A DNA stretch of 40,758 nucleotides from Bacillota bacterium (GTDB lineage: Bacteria; Bacillota; Bacilli; Alicyclobacillales; SLC66): the NCBI GenBank assembly GCA_021821055.1, contig JAKACX010000017.1, positions 1 through 40,758 on the forward strand, in the 5' to 3' direction. Below the pieces are notes generated by a model that had not been told where the DNA came from, searched no databases, and was given only the letters and a program-made list of their open reading frames with translations. The translations under genes were made by a program, and so were the position numbers. Each line of letters begins with the position of its first letter. Position 1 is the stretch's first letter. This document shows, piece after piece, positions 32,601 through 40,682 of the stretch.

Positions 32601-32691
32601 AGATTTCTTCCCCCTCCGCGCCAGACGTTCTGTTCGGTTCGATCATGGAGCGCAGCCGGGCGATCGTCCGCCTTGGCCGGATCCCTTGTCC

Positions 32692-32720
32692 ACTATACTA
32701 TGCGAAACGGCAATTGTCAG
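32692..32720 (-). promoter_or_regulatory. Promoter of the 31-residue peptide
   Basis: On the - strand CTGACA (32715-32720), 17 bp, TATAGT (32692-32697), close to the sigma-A consensus. An oppositely directed TATAGT at 32748-32753, just before pepF, makes an inverted repeat with it (ACTATAC/GTATAGT), so two divergent units may be controlled together; pepF has only a weak -35. Confidence 0.6.
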
Positions 32721-32779
32721 CATCCTCTGTCCCGCGTCCAAATGTTGTATAGTAAGTCTGTACAGAAAGGGGGAGTTGC

Positions 32780-34576
32780 ATGAGCGCGACATTGAGACAG
32801 ACTTGGGACTTGGAATCCCTTTTCCCGGGAGGCAGCAAGTCGGACAAACTGCGGGCGACTGTCCAGGCGCTGCAGGAGGACCTGAACGAACTGCTGCCGC
32901 AACTGAGGGCGGCGGGGGGCGCCGCCGACGCTTCCCACGCATTGGCGGGGTTCATCCTGGCCGCGGAAAACATCTCGGCCCGTCTGGCAGAAGCAACGTC
33001 ATTTGTAGGCTGTCTCCAGGCGCAGGACGTGGATGACAAGCTGGCGGACCAGTGGAACGGCCGCGTCAATGAACTGTCGGCGCTTGACGAGACCGCGTGG
33101 ACGTTGCTCGAAGGCCTGCTGGCGAAGCTTGACGAGCCGTCGTGGATGGAACTCAGGGCCCTGCCGGACATGGCGCCGATTGCGTTCGCGTTGCATGAAG
33201 CGAGGCAGATCGCACTGGAGAAACTCGACGCCGACCGGGAAATCCTGATCACTGATCTGGCGATTGACGGGTACCACGCGTGGGAGAACCTGCGCGACGC
33301 CGTCGTGGGACGCATGAAAATCACCGTGGAAGAAAACGGAGAGAAGACCGTCCTGTCCGTTGGCCAGGCGGACAATGAACTGGACAGTCCGGACCGTTCG
33401 CGACGCGAAGCGGTTTTTCGCGCGTGGACCCAGTCGTGGTCCGATGAAGCGCAACTGTGCTCGCTCGCGCTGAATCACATCGGTGGGTTCCGGTTGCACG
33501 TCTACGGCCACCGCGGCTGGGAGGACGTGTTGCAAGAGCCGTTGCGCCGCAACCGGATGTCACGGGAGACGCTCGACGCCATGTGGCAGGCGGTGGACGA
33601 GAGCAAGGCAGCGCTCGTGCGATACCTTGAGCGCAAGGCGCGCCTGATCGGAGTCGACAGGCTCAGTTGGCACGACGTCGAGGCGCCGCTCACAACGGAC
33701 GCGGTTGCGAAGAACGTAACCTATGAAGAAGCGCGCGACTTTATTGTGAAGCACTTCGCCAGTTTCAGCGAAGATATGGCCGCGTTCGCCCATCAGTGCT
33801 TTGAACGGGCGTGGATTGAGGCCGAGGACCGTCCTGGCAAGCGGCCGGGGGGATTCTGCACGTCCCTGCCGGTTTCCGGGCAGACGCGCATTTTTCTCAC
33901 CTATGCGGGTGTTCCGAGTTCGGTTTCGACACTCGCGCACGAAATTGGCCACGCCTACCACCAGCACGTGATGGAAGGGATGCCCTATCTCGCGCAGCAG
34001 TATGCGATGAACGTGGCGGAAACGGCGAGCACGCTGGCCGAACTGATCGTGTCGTCGGCTGCGCTGGCGCAGACACAAGGCTCCGGGTCGCGCATCGCGA
34101 TGCTGGACGACAAGTTGCGGCGCTCTGTGGCGTTTCTCATGGATATCCATGCACGGTTTGCGTTCGAGAGCGCCTTTTATGAAAAGAGGCGGCAGGGCAT
34201 GCTCAGCGTGGAAGAGCTCAATGCCATGATGTTGCACGCGCAGCAGGAATCGTATCGCGGGGCGCTCGGTGAATACCATCCCGAGTTCTGGGCCTCCAAG
34301 CTGCACTTCTACATTACAAATCCACCATTTTACAATTTTCCCTACACGTTTGGCTACTTGTTCAGCGCGGGCGTGTATGCGGAGGGCAAACGCCAGGGCG
34401 CCCCATTCGCGGCCCGCTACGTGGACCTCCTGCGTGATACCGGGTCCATGACGGTGGAGGATCTGGCGCAAAAACACCTGCGCGCCGACTTGAGGCAGCC
34501 GGATTTCTGGCGCAGCGCGACCGCTGTGGCCCTCGCCGATCTGGAGGAATTCTTGCGCGCCACGGACGATATGTGA
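32780..34576 (+). CDS. pepF: Oligoendopeptidase F (M3B zinc peptidase)
   Basis: A 598-residue cytoplasmic metallopeptidase that cuts short peptides. The zinc site is HEIGH (His387, Glu388, His391) in STLAHEIGHAYHQHVM, with the third ligand Glu in NVAETASTLAELIV; GGFCTSLP and PFYNFPYTFGYLFSAGVYAE are family signatures. Length is normal for the M3B group. GGGGGAG ends four bases before the ATG. It converges on panD at a strong hairpin. No close functional neighbour. Confidence 0.96.
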   Translation: MSATLRQTWDLESLFPGGSKSDKLRATVQALQEDLNELLPQLRAAGGAADASHALAGFILAAENISARLAEATSFVGCLQAQDVDDKLADQWNGRVNELSALDETAWTLLEGLLAKLDEPSWMELRALPDMAPIAFALHEARQIALEKLDADREILITDLAIDGYHAWENLRDAVVGRMKITVEENGEKTVLSVGQADNELDSPDRSRREAVFRAWTQSWSDEAQLCSLALNHIGGFRLHVYGHRGWEDVLQEPLRRNRMSRETLDAMWQAVDESKAALVRYLERKARLIGVDRLSWHDVEAPLTTDAVAKNVTYEEARDFIVKHFASFSEDMAAFAHQCFERAWIEAEDRPGKRPGGFCTSLPVSGQTRIFLTYAGVPSSVSTLAHEIGHAYHQHVMEGMPYLAQQYAMNVAETASTLAELIVSSAALAQTQGSGSRIAMLDDKLRRSVAFLMDIHARFAFESAFYEKRRQGMLSVEELNAMMLHAQQESYRGALGEYHPEFWASKLHFYITNPPFYNFPYTFGYLFSAGVYAEGKRQGAPFAARYVDLLRDTGSMTVEDLAQKHLRADLRQPDFWRSATAVALADLEEFLRATDDM

Positions 34577-34590
34577 CAGGACCGGACGCC

Positions 34591-34644
34591 AAGCGCGACA
34601 GACAGGGCGCCGCCCATGAGACCGGCGCCCTGTCTGTCGCGCTT
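34591..34644. terminator. Long bidirectional terminator hairpin, pepF/panD
   Basis: A perfect 21-bp inverted repeat: AAGCGCGACAGACAGGGCGC plus C (34591-34611) and its complement (34624-34644), with a 12-base loop. It starts 14 bases after the pepF stop and ends seven bases before the panD stop on the other strand. A stem this long can end transcription from both sides. Confidence 0.88.
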
Positions 34645-34650
34645 TCCGAA

Positions 34651-35058
34651 TCAGTCGGGTGACTCTTCCTGCAACTCGGAGAGACGGTGCGACTCGATGC
34701 GTACAACCCTGTTGTGCTCATCCATGTGCACGACGTGGGAAGTCAGATGAGCGTATTCTTCATCCGTAACCCAGGCGAGTGAAAGGATGATGACAAGATC
34801 GGTCGGCTGAAACAGTCTCGCGGGTGGACCGTTCAGACAGATCGTGCCGGCCCCGCGGTCGCCTGGTATCGCGTAGGTGCGCCACAGCGCGGCGTTTGCC
34901 ACATTCGTGACCTGCACCATCTCGTATGGCCGGATGTCCGCCGCGTCCATCAGATCGCGGTCAATCGTGATGCTTCCGACATAGTCCAGACGGGCCTCCG
35001 TTACGGTCGCCCGGTGAAGCTTTCCTTTACAGACATTTCGGAGCATCCTGCGCTTCAC
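34651..35058 (-). CDS. panD: Aspartate 1-decarboxylase precursor
   Basis: A 135-residue pyruvoyl enzyme making beta-alanine for pantothenate and CoA. The self-cleavage site is YVGSITID, between Gly28 and Ser29, the Ser becoming the pyruvoyl group; CKGKLHRATVTEARLDYVGS, the Tyr in RTYAIPGDRGAGTICLNGPP and ARLF follow the family. GTG 35058 has AGGAGA seven bases before it; the family's usual start is at the in-frame ATG 35046 (MLRNVCKGK). No panB or panC next to it. Confidence 0.96.
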   Translation of the reverse strand: MKRRMLRNVCKGKLHRATVTEARLDYVGSITIDRDLMDAADIRPYEMVQVTNVANAALWRTYAIPGDRGAGTICLNGPPARLFQPTDLVIILSLAWVTDEEYAHLTSHVVHMDEHNRVVRIESHRLSELQEESPD

Positions 35059-35159
35059 GCCTTTCTCCTGATGCGCGCACCGCAGATGTGCGGCGGTCGC
35101 GGTCGTGCCGTGCCGCTATTGTAACACAGGAGAGAGATGTCCTTTTTGCCAGCGGGACG

Positions 35160-36173
35160 TCAAACAAACACGTAGCTGCCGGGGAAAATGCCGTATGCGG
35201 CCCGCCTTCCGTGTGTGCGCTTCAGGGTCAGGACAATCTGGTCGCCCGAGAGCCGCAGGACACCGACTCCACGGTCCCCCCATGCGCTGTCGCTCCACGA
35301 GAAGCGCGCCACGCCGTCGGACGAGAAGCTGAGATTCGCCCCGATATGCGCTGTCTGACTGGCAAACGGACTTGTCTGCCAGAGTGAAAAATGAGCCGCC
35401 CTCGGTCCGGAAAAGGAGAGCGTCAAGTCCAGGCCGCCGAGGATGCGCGGGCGGTACTGTTCGCTTTTCCACACCCAGTCTCCGCCATACCGCGAAGCAG
35501 GTTCGCGTGTCGGCGGCGGCGAAAGGCGCTCCAGTTTGACGTGAGCCCCGATGAAAGACTGCCCCGGATTCGACCGGGAGAACGACTCGCTGCCCTGGAG
35601 GATGGACGGCCCAAGCACGCCGTAGCGCGTGTGATCGAGCGTAACGAAGATGTGATGGACGCCAAGTGTGATGTGGCAAACGCCGGTTCCGTTTTGCCTG
35701 TCATTGAAGGAAAACGCCGCCGTCCCCGCGTCGTTGAACGTCACGCGCGCCGTCAATTGGGCAAACACATCGGACTGGTGACGTGAAGGGGGCGCAAGTT
35801 GGAACAGATTCACGACCATGAGGTTGGAGACGCGCCCGGACTCGGCCTCACCAGCCGGACGCAGCGCGAGAAAGACGGTCTCTTCGTCCGGCGCCTGTGC
35901 AGGCACCACCCAGGCGCCGCTGTCGAAGGCGGCAAGCCCACTTTCCGATGGTCCGGTCTGCGCATGGGCCGCGTCCGCCGGGAGGAGTGACATGGCGGAT
36001 GCGATCGCCAGGGAGACGCCGATGTGTGCCGCGTTCCTGGAGTGCGCGGTCAGGGTGCGCCCGCGTCGACCGTCGGCCGCTGTCCGCCTGCCTCTCCGTG
36101 CGGACCTGGCTGCCCTGCGGGAACCGCCTGCCGCTTCGTCCCCGGGATGCCGCTTGTTCGAAGTGGGTTCCAT
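35160..36173 (-). CDS. Secreted protein of unknown function with internal duplication
   Basis: A 337-residue protein. The first 45 residues are rich in Arg, Gly and Ala; then HIGVSLAIASAMSLLPADAAHAQT looks like a signal sequence cleaved after AHA. Two stretches in the mature part resemble each other: ARVTFNDAGTAAFSFNDRQN with ITLGVHHIFVTLDHT, and ANLSFSSDGVARFSWSDSAW with LRLSGDQIVLTLKRT. This is an ancient duplication of a beta-rich domain. It lacks catalytic motifs I recognise. AAGGTG precedes the ATG. The very long basic head before the signal sequence is odd; a shorter start closer to the signal is possible. The LacI gene is divergent from it. Confidence 0.7.
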   Translation of the reverse strand: MEPTSNKRHPGDEAAGGSRRAARSARRGRRTAADGRRGRTLTAHSRNAAHIGVSLAIASAMSLLPADAAHAQTGPSESGLAAFDSGAWVVPAQAPDEETVFLALRPAGEAESGRVSNLMVVNLFQLAPPSRHQSDVFAQLTARVTFNDAGTAAFSFNDRQNGTGVCHITLGVHHIFVTLDHTRYGVLGPSILQGSESFSRSNPGQSFIGAHVKLERLSPPPTREPASRYGGDWVWKSEQYRPRILGGLDLTLSFSGPRAAHFSLWQTSPFASQTAHIGANLSFSSDGVARFSWSDSAWGDRGVGVLRLSGDQIVLTLKRTHGRRAAYGIFPGSYVFV

Positions 36174-36276
36174 GATCGCACCTTCTTCTCACGGGGACCG
36201 ACACAGAAGCCCCTGAGGGAATGGCCGCGTGGCCTACCATCAACATGCCACGGATGACGCCGTTCGTCAATCACAA

Positions 36277-36306
36277 TTGACACGCGGCGGAGATTGGACG
36301 TAAAAT
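36277..36306 (+). promoter_or_regulatory. Sigma-A promoter of lacI-type regulator
   Basis: Consensus -35 TTGACA (36277-36282), 18 bp, -10 TAAAAT (36301-36306). Transcription would start near 36313, which is where an inverted repeat lies. Confidence 0.75.
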
Positions 36307-36312
36307 CAAGTG

Positions 36313-36326
36313 TCGAAACGATTCGA
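36313..36326. promoter_or_regulatory. Candidate LacI-family operator (autoregulation)
   Basis: TCGAA (36313-36317) and TTCGA (36322-36326) form an inverted repeat with a 4-base centre, right at the predicted transcription start of the lacI-type gene. A related half-site, AATCGAACCA (37431-37440), lies at the -10 box before the sugar epimerase, compared with ATTCGAACTA here (36321-36330). Confidence 0.5.
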
Positions 36327-36345
36327 ACTACATGGTGGGAATGGT

Positions 36346-37341
36346 ATGGTGCCTTGTTTGAAGGACGTGGCGGAGCGCGCTGGCGTGTCGGTGTCCACGG
36401 CGTCGATCGCGTTGCGCCAGGACCCGCGCGTGAAAGAAGAGACGCGGCGCCGCATCGCGCAGGCGGCCGAGGAACTGGGTTATCGGCCAAATGGCATTGC
36501 CCGCGATTTGAAGACCCGACGGACCGGCATGATCGCCATCTTGCTGCACTCGCTGGGAGGGCCGTTCTTCTCGGAACTCGTGCGGGGAATCGAGGATGCG
36601 GTGCATGTATCCGATTTCATGCCGATCGTCAGCAGTTCAGGCAAGGACGACAGCGCCCTGCGCCGGTTTTTGCTCGAGAAGCGCGTCGACGGGGCCATCA
36701 TTCTGAATTCCAATATCGACGAGGAGGTCCTTCAGACGGTGGCCAGTGAATCCATGCCCATCGTCGTGCTCGACAGATCGATCCACCTGGAACATGTCTA
36801 CCCTGTGATGTGCGACCATCGGACAGGCGCGCGGCGCGCCACCCGGCACCTGATGGATCTGGGATACCCGGAGGTGGCCTTCATCAGCGGACCGGCGGAT
36901 TCCTATCACGGACGCCTGCGCCATGACGGCTACGTCGATGCGCACGCCAGTCTCGGCCGACAGGTGGACGAGCGCATGATCTACCATGGGACATTCACGG
37001 AAGGCAGCGGGTACGACATCGCCCGGCGAATGGCTGAGAACGGGCGCATGCCGCAGGCGATATTTGCCGCGAATGACGAGATGGCGATCGGGGCGTTGCG
37101 CGCTTTCGGCGAACTTGGCGTTCGCGTTCCGCAGGACGTTGCGATCGTCGGTTTTGACGACATCCGCCTCGCAAACTATGTCACGCCGTCGCTGTCGACG
37201 GTGCGCCAGCCCATGTATGACCTGGGCGTAACGGCGGCGAAAACGTTGCTTCGCATGTTGAAGGGCGAACGCGGCTTTGCCCCGGCCGAACTGCAGACCG
37301 AACTCATTGTCCGTCAGTCCTCGACGGGCTTCCCCGGTTGA
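36346..37341 (+). CDS. LacI-family transcriptional regulator
   Basis: A 331-residue repressor: N-terminal helix-turn-helix LKDVAERAGVSVSTASIALR, hinge RPNGIARDLKTRRTG, then a periplasmic-binding-protein-like sugar sensor (PIVVLDRS, AIFAANDEMAIGALRAFGELG, VAIVGFDDIRLANYVTPSLSTVRQP). The ATG at 36346 was taken because the family starts just before the helix-turn-helix; an earlier GTG at 36310 is in frame but overlaps the operator. Likely controls the epimerase/dehydrogenase pair that follows, through sites such as the one near 37431. The inducer is unknown. Confidence 0.94.
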   Translation: MVPCLKDVAERAGVSVSTASIALRQDPRVKEETRRRIAQAAEELGYRPNGIARDLKTRRTGMIAILLHSLGGPFFSELVRGIEDAVHVSDFMPIVSSSGKDDSALRRFLLEKRVDGAIILNSNIDEEVLQTVASESMPIVVLDRSIHLEHVYPVMCDHRTGARRATRHLMDLGYPEVAFISGPADSYHGRLRHDGYVDAHASLGRQVDERMIYHGTFTEGSGYDIARRMAENGRMPQAIFAANDEMAIGALRAFGELGVRVPQDVAIVGFDDIRLANYVTPSLSTVRQPMYDLGVTAAKTLLRMLKGERGFAPAELQTELIVRQSSTGFPG

Positions 37342-37427
37342 CGCGACCGCGCTGCTGTGTGCGAATTCACATGATGAAATGTACAGCCATTGATATTCTG
37401 TCTATGTCCCCCGCCGCGCAGCGCAAA

Positions 37428-37433
37428 TATAAT
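37428..37433 (+). promoter_or_regulatory. -10 box of epimerase/dehydrogenase operon
   Basis: Consensus TATAAT, but the -35 position (TGTCCC at 37405-37410, 17 bp) is poor, as expected of a promoter that needs an activator, perhaps the AraC-type protein encoded nearby. The leader to the epimerase start would be about 105 bases. Confidence 0.5.
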
Positions 37434-37540
37434 CGAACCAGTCCGCAAGTAAACTGATCAGGCCTGTGATCCCCGCTCTGTGGGCGTTGTGGTGGTCGCA
37501 GGTCCGGCCGGGGACGAATTTGAACTGGGGAGGACGCGGC

Positions 37541-38332
37541 GTGGAATTCACCGTTGCTTCGTATTCGTTTCACGGTTTGTTCAAGGCAGGCGGAATGGAC
37601 ATCTTCGGGTACCTGGAGAGTGTCAAGTACCGTTACCATCTTCAGGCAGCCGATATCTGGAACATCATGTTGGCAAGTTACGAGGAAGACTACCTGCATA
37701 AGGTCAGAGACGCTCTCGACGAGCGCGGTCTGTACCTGGCGAATCTGTGCGTCGACGGCGCCGAGGTCTGGAACGGCGACGCCGAGGTCAGGGATCGCCT
37801 GTACGAGAATGCCAAACGCAATCTGCGTGCGGCGGAAATCCTCGGCGCCCGCACGGTGCGCATCGACATGGGCGGACGGGAACTGGAGATGACCGACGAA
37901 CAGTTTGCATATACCGTGCAGCGATACCGCGAATACGCGCAGTTCGGCCATGAAAGGGGATTCGCGGTCGGGCCGGAAAATCACTGGGGAGCCTCGCGCG
38001 TTCCGGACAATATCCGGAGGCTTTACGAGGCGGTCGATCACCCCGCGTTCGGCATCCTGCTGCACTTTGAAAACTGGGACGTCGACAAGGAAAACGGCGA
38101 CCGGCTGTGCGCGCCCTACGCCTTCCACACCCACCTCGCCGCGTGGGTCATCCCCGCGTGCGCCGACAAGCTGCGCATTGTGCGGGACGCCGGCTATGCG
38201 GGTCACATCGGGATCGAGCATCACTCGGGGACGAACGAGTACAGCCAGGTGGAGTGGCAGCTTGCATCCGCCCGCAATGTCTGGAACAGCCTGCGGGCAG
38301 ACGGCGTCGGAGGTGCGGCGGCGAATGGATAA
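37541..38332 (+). CDS. Sugar phosphate isomerase/epimerase (xylose isomerase-like TIM barrel)
   Basis: A 263-residue protein of the AP endonuclease 2/xylose isomerase-like barrel family. Residues fitting the metal site are the Glu in VGPENHWG, the His in FHTHLAAW and the Glu in IGIEHHSG. GGGGAGG lies seven bases before the GTG at 37541; the frame is open upstream to 37466 but lacks a binding site. The following dehydrogenase gene overlaps it by eight bases, so the pair acts together, as in inositol- or unusual-sugar catabolism in which a dehydrogenase and an isomerase take turns. Substrate not predictable. Confidence 0.87.
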   Translation: MEFTVASYSFHGLFKAGGMDIFGYLESVKYRYHLQAADIWNIMLASYEEDYLHKVRDALDERGLYLANLCVDGAEVWNGDAEVRDRLYENAKRNLRAAEILGARTVRIDMGGRELEMTDEQFAYTVQRYREYAQFGHERGFAVGPENHWGASRVPDNIRRLYEAVDHPAFGILLHFENWDVDKENGDRLCAPYAFHTHLAAWVIPACADKLRIVRDAGYAGHIGIEHHSGTNEYSQVEWQLASARNVWNSLRADGVGGAAANG

Positions 38333-39443
38333 GGTGCGGATTGGCGTCATTGGCGTCGGAATCATCGGGAAGGCCCACCTGGACAGTTATGCGCAGATCA
38401 GCGGCGCGGACGTGGTCGCGATCTGCGACTTGGATGAGGCTGAACTGCAGCGGGTGGGGGAGAAATACGGGATTGCGGACAGGTATACGAGCGTCGACGA
38501 GTTGCTGCGGCGCGATGACCTGGACGCCGTTGACGTCTGCCTGCACAATCACCTGCATGCCCCCATGACGATCCGGGCGCTGCAGTCCGGGAAGCACGTC
38601 TATTGTGAGAAACCGATCGCAGGGTCGTACGCCGACGGGAAACGGATGGTGGACGCTGCGCGGGAGTCAGGCAGGCAGTTGCATATTCAACTGAGTTTTT
38701 TGTACTCGGTTGAGACCCGCGCGGCGAAAGCCCTGATCGACGACGGGCAACTCGGGCGGCTGTATCACGCGCGCTCGGCGGGTTTTCGGCGGCGTGGGCG
38801 TCCGTTCGTCGACGGCTACGGGACAAAGGACTTCAACAGCAAACGGATCGCAGGGGGCGGGGCGCTGATTGACATGGGCGTCTATCGCATCTCCCAACTC
38901 CTCTATCTGCTGGGACGGCCGGAGATCAAGTCTGTCACGGGCAAGACGTACCAGGAAATGGACATGGATGAATCGCGCAGGGCCATAGGCGGATTTGACG
39001 TGGAGGAACTCGGCGTCGGGTTTGTGCGGTTCGCAGGCGGGATCACGATGGACATCATTGAAGCGTGGTCCATTCACCTGGGAGGATCGGAGGGCAGCAG
39101 CCTTGTGGGCAACAAGGGGGGCGTCCGGTTTCCGTCGCAAGTCAACGACGTGCGCTTGCCCTTCACATTTCATTCGACCACCAGCGGCATTGACATGGAC
39201 GCCACCTTCCAACTGGGAGGGGCGGAGTACAGGCGGCATCAACTGGAAGAGGATGCGGATGCGTACGACTCGTCGCAACATCACTGGATCGCCGCGCTGC
39301 AGGGACGGGTTCCGCTGCTGCCCACGGCGGAACTGGCGCTCGAGACGATGCTGATCAGCGAGGGGATCTACCTGTCGGACCGTCTGCAGCGCGAAGTCGC
39401 CGCGGAGGAGATCATCGGCCTGTCTGCGGGCGTCTCCGGATGA
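38325..39443 (+). CDS. Gfo/Idh/MocA family oxidoreductase
   Basis: A 372-residue NAD(P)-dependent sugar or cyclitol dehydrogenase. The Rossmann motif is IGVIGVGIIGKAH, the catalytic Lys lies in YCEKPIAGSYADGKRMVDAA, and GGGALIDMGVYRISQLLYLLG belongs to the C-terminal domain. It overlaps the epimerase by eight bases (the ATG lies inside AATGGATAA). GGAGG lies eleven bases upstream. It likely oxidises a sugar ring carbon; the epimerase would use or make the keto sugar. Followed by a hairpin shared with the convergent AraC-type gene. Confidence 0.92.
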   Translation: MDKVRIGVIGVGIIGKAHLDSYAQISGADVVAICDLDEAELQRVGEKYGIADRYTSVDELLRRDDLDAVDVCLHNHLHAPMTIRALQSGKHVYCEKPIAGSYADGKRMVDAARESGRQLHIQLSFLYSVETRAAKALIDDGQLGRLYHARSAGFRRRGRPFVDGYGTKDFNSKRIAGGGALIDMGVYRISQLLYLLGRPEIKSVTGKTYQEMDMDESRRAIGGFDVEELGVGFVRFAGGITMDIIEAWSIHLGGSEGSSLVGNKGGVRFPSQVNDVRLPFTFHSTTSGIDMDATFQLGGAEYRRHQLEEDADAYDSSQHHWIAALQGRVPLLPTAELALETMLISEGIYLSDRLQREVAAEEIIGLSAGVSG

Positions 39444-39467
39444 CACGAGACGGCGGGGCGTCCGTTT

Positions 39468-39508
39468 GCGCGTGCAGCGGCGGGCGCCGGTCTCAGCGCT
39501 GCACGCGC
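39468..39508. terminator. Hairpin between convergent dehydrogenase and AraC genes
   Basis: GCGCGTGCAGCG (39468-39479) pairs perfectly with CGCTGCACGCGC (39497-39508), 12 bp. The second arm reaches into the last codons of the AraC-type gene. No T tract. Confidence 0.55.
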
Positions 39509-40260
39509 GTGGGCGCCGCGCCCATCCATTTTTTGAACACGCGGTTGAAATGGGACTGATCACAGTAACCGAGGTACTCGGCCACCTCCCTGACGGTCAT
39601 CTGGGTGTTGTCAAAGAGGTGGAGGGCCGTGTTGATCCGAACCTGGTGCACGTATTGAATCGGCGTTGTCCCGGTCACCTCGCGAAAGAGTATCGTCACG
39701 TAGTTTGGACTGACGCCCCCGATCTCCGCCAGTTCCTCCAGCGTGATCGCGTCGCGAAAGTGATACAGGATGTGGTCCTGCATTTTCCGTACAACGCGTT
39801 CCTTCGACGGCGAGGCGTGGTGGGCGGCGCGTTCCTGGGCGGTCAGCATCAGGAGTTCCGCCAGGATGTGACTCGTGATTGGTCCATAATGAACGCGCTT
39901 TCCCAACCACTGGACAAACATGTAGGCCAGCCGTTGTTCAAAGTAGGCGGTGCTCCGCGGGGTGAGGCGAAACGTCTCGTTCATGCCGTATGTCCCCGGT
40001 GCGACGGGGTCGTCCGCCGCTTGCGCAGGGGAGAAGACGACTGTGTACTTTTTGTGCGGGACGCCCGTGCAGTTGGCCCATGAACGGAGGACCCGGGACG
40101 GGATGAAGAACAGTTCCCCCGCACCCAGAATGACGTCCTTCCCGTCTGCCTGGTAGTTCACCTGTCCGTCCGTGACGTACACCAGCGTGTCCAGTCCCCT
40201 TGACTTGCCGATGTTCCAGGTTGGAGCGACGTCGTGATACACTCCCTTGACTTCAAACAT
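39493..40260 (-). CDS. AraC-family transcriptional regulator
   Basis: A 255-residue regulator: N-terminal cupin-like sensor (LDTLVYVTDGQVNYQADGKD, GELFFIPSRV) and a C-terminal pair of helix-turn-helices (LEELAEIGGVSPNYVTILFREVTG, then VREVAEYLGYCDQSHFNRVFKKWMG). The sensor plus the surrounding sugar genes and a sulfatase point to control of carbohydrate use. The ATG start has GGGAG about twelve bases before it. It is divergent from the sulfatase gene, from which it is separated by 422 bases, and probably regulates it and the dehydrogenase operon. Confidence 0.93.
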   Translation of the reverse strand: MFEVKGVYHDVAPTWNIGKSRGLDTLVYVTDGQVNYQADGKDVILGAGELFFIPSRVLRSWANCTGVPHKKYTVVFSPAQAADDPVAPGTYGMNETFRLTPRSTAYFEQRLAYMFVQWLGKRVHYGPITSHILAELLMLTAQERAAHHASPSKERVVRKMQDHILYHFRDAITLEELAEIGGVSPNYVTILFREVTGTTPIQYVHQVRINTALHLFDNTQMTVREVAEYLGYCDQSHFNRVFKKWMGAAPTRVQR

Positions 40261-40682
40261 CTCAGGCTGGTCTCCCTCGCAAAGTCAGGAATGAAACATC
40301 CAAGTGATTCGCTTTCATGCATTCTCTCACAGTCTATTGGGTTATATCATGAAACTATCTACTCGGAAAGCAGGTCTGTGCCTGACGTTGGGTCTGTGCC
40401 CGGGGCTGGCCCATATGCTGTGCCCTGCTCAAACAGCGCGGCTGTGCCGCACAACTCGCGACGGCACGTCACACGGGCCGTCCCCCAAGCTCACCTGTCA
40501 TGCTTCGTCGGCAGGGCGGCTGCGCCGCACGAGTCGCGACGAGCAAAGGGACACGGGTGACGCGGCGAGTCTTCACTCCATTGCTCGCCTGCGCCACGGT
40601 CGCACGTCAAGCCGGCGGTGGAATGAAGGCTGGCGCGAGACCATTTATCGGGCAGACCATTTCGCGACAGGAGAAGTGAGCG
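40261..40682. other. Divergent intergenic region before the sulfatase, 422 bp
   Basis: Noncoding as far as I can see. ATGAAA (40291-40296) and TTTCAT (40313-40318) form an inverted repeat near the AraC start, and ATGAAAC recurs close to 40350, so these may be regulator sites. Further on, GGTCTGTGCC-like elements repeat (two copies about 20 bp apart near 40375-40400), and a stretch near 40441-40470 (GGCTGTGCCGCAC...CTCGCGACG) is imperfectly repeated near 40519-40545; GTGCCG/CGGCAC (40444-40467) can fold as a short stem. An overlapping + frame of 132 codons has no protein signature. Confidence 0.5.

Noticed and set aside
40600-40660. Possible T-box riboswitch (GGTGGAA...GCGCGAG) before the sulfatase
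   Set aside because: The conserved T-box antiterminator sequence and a terminator are missing, and a sulfatase is not a T-box-controlled gene type.
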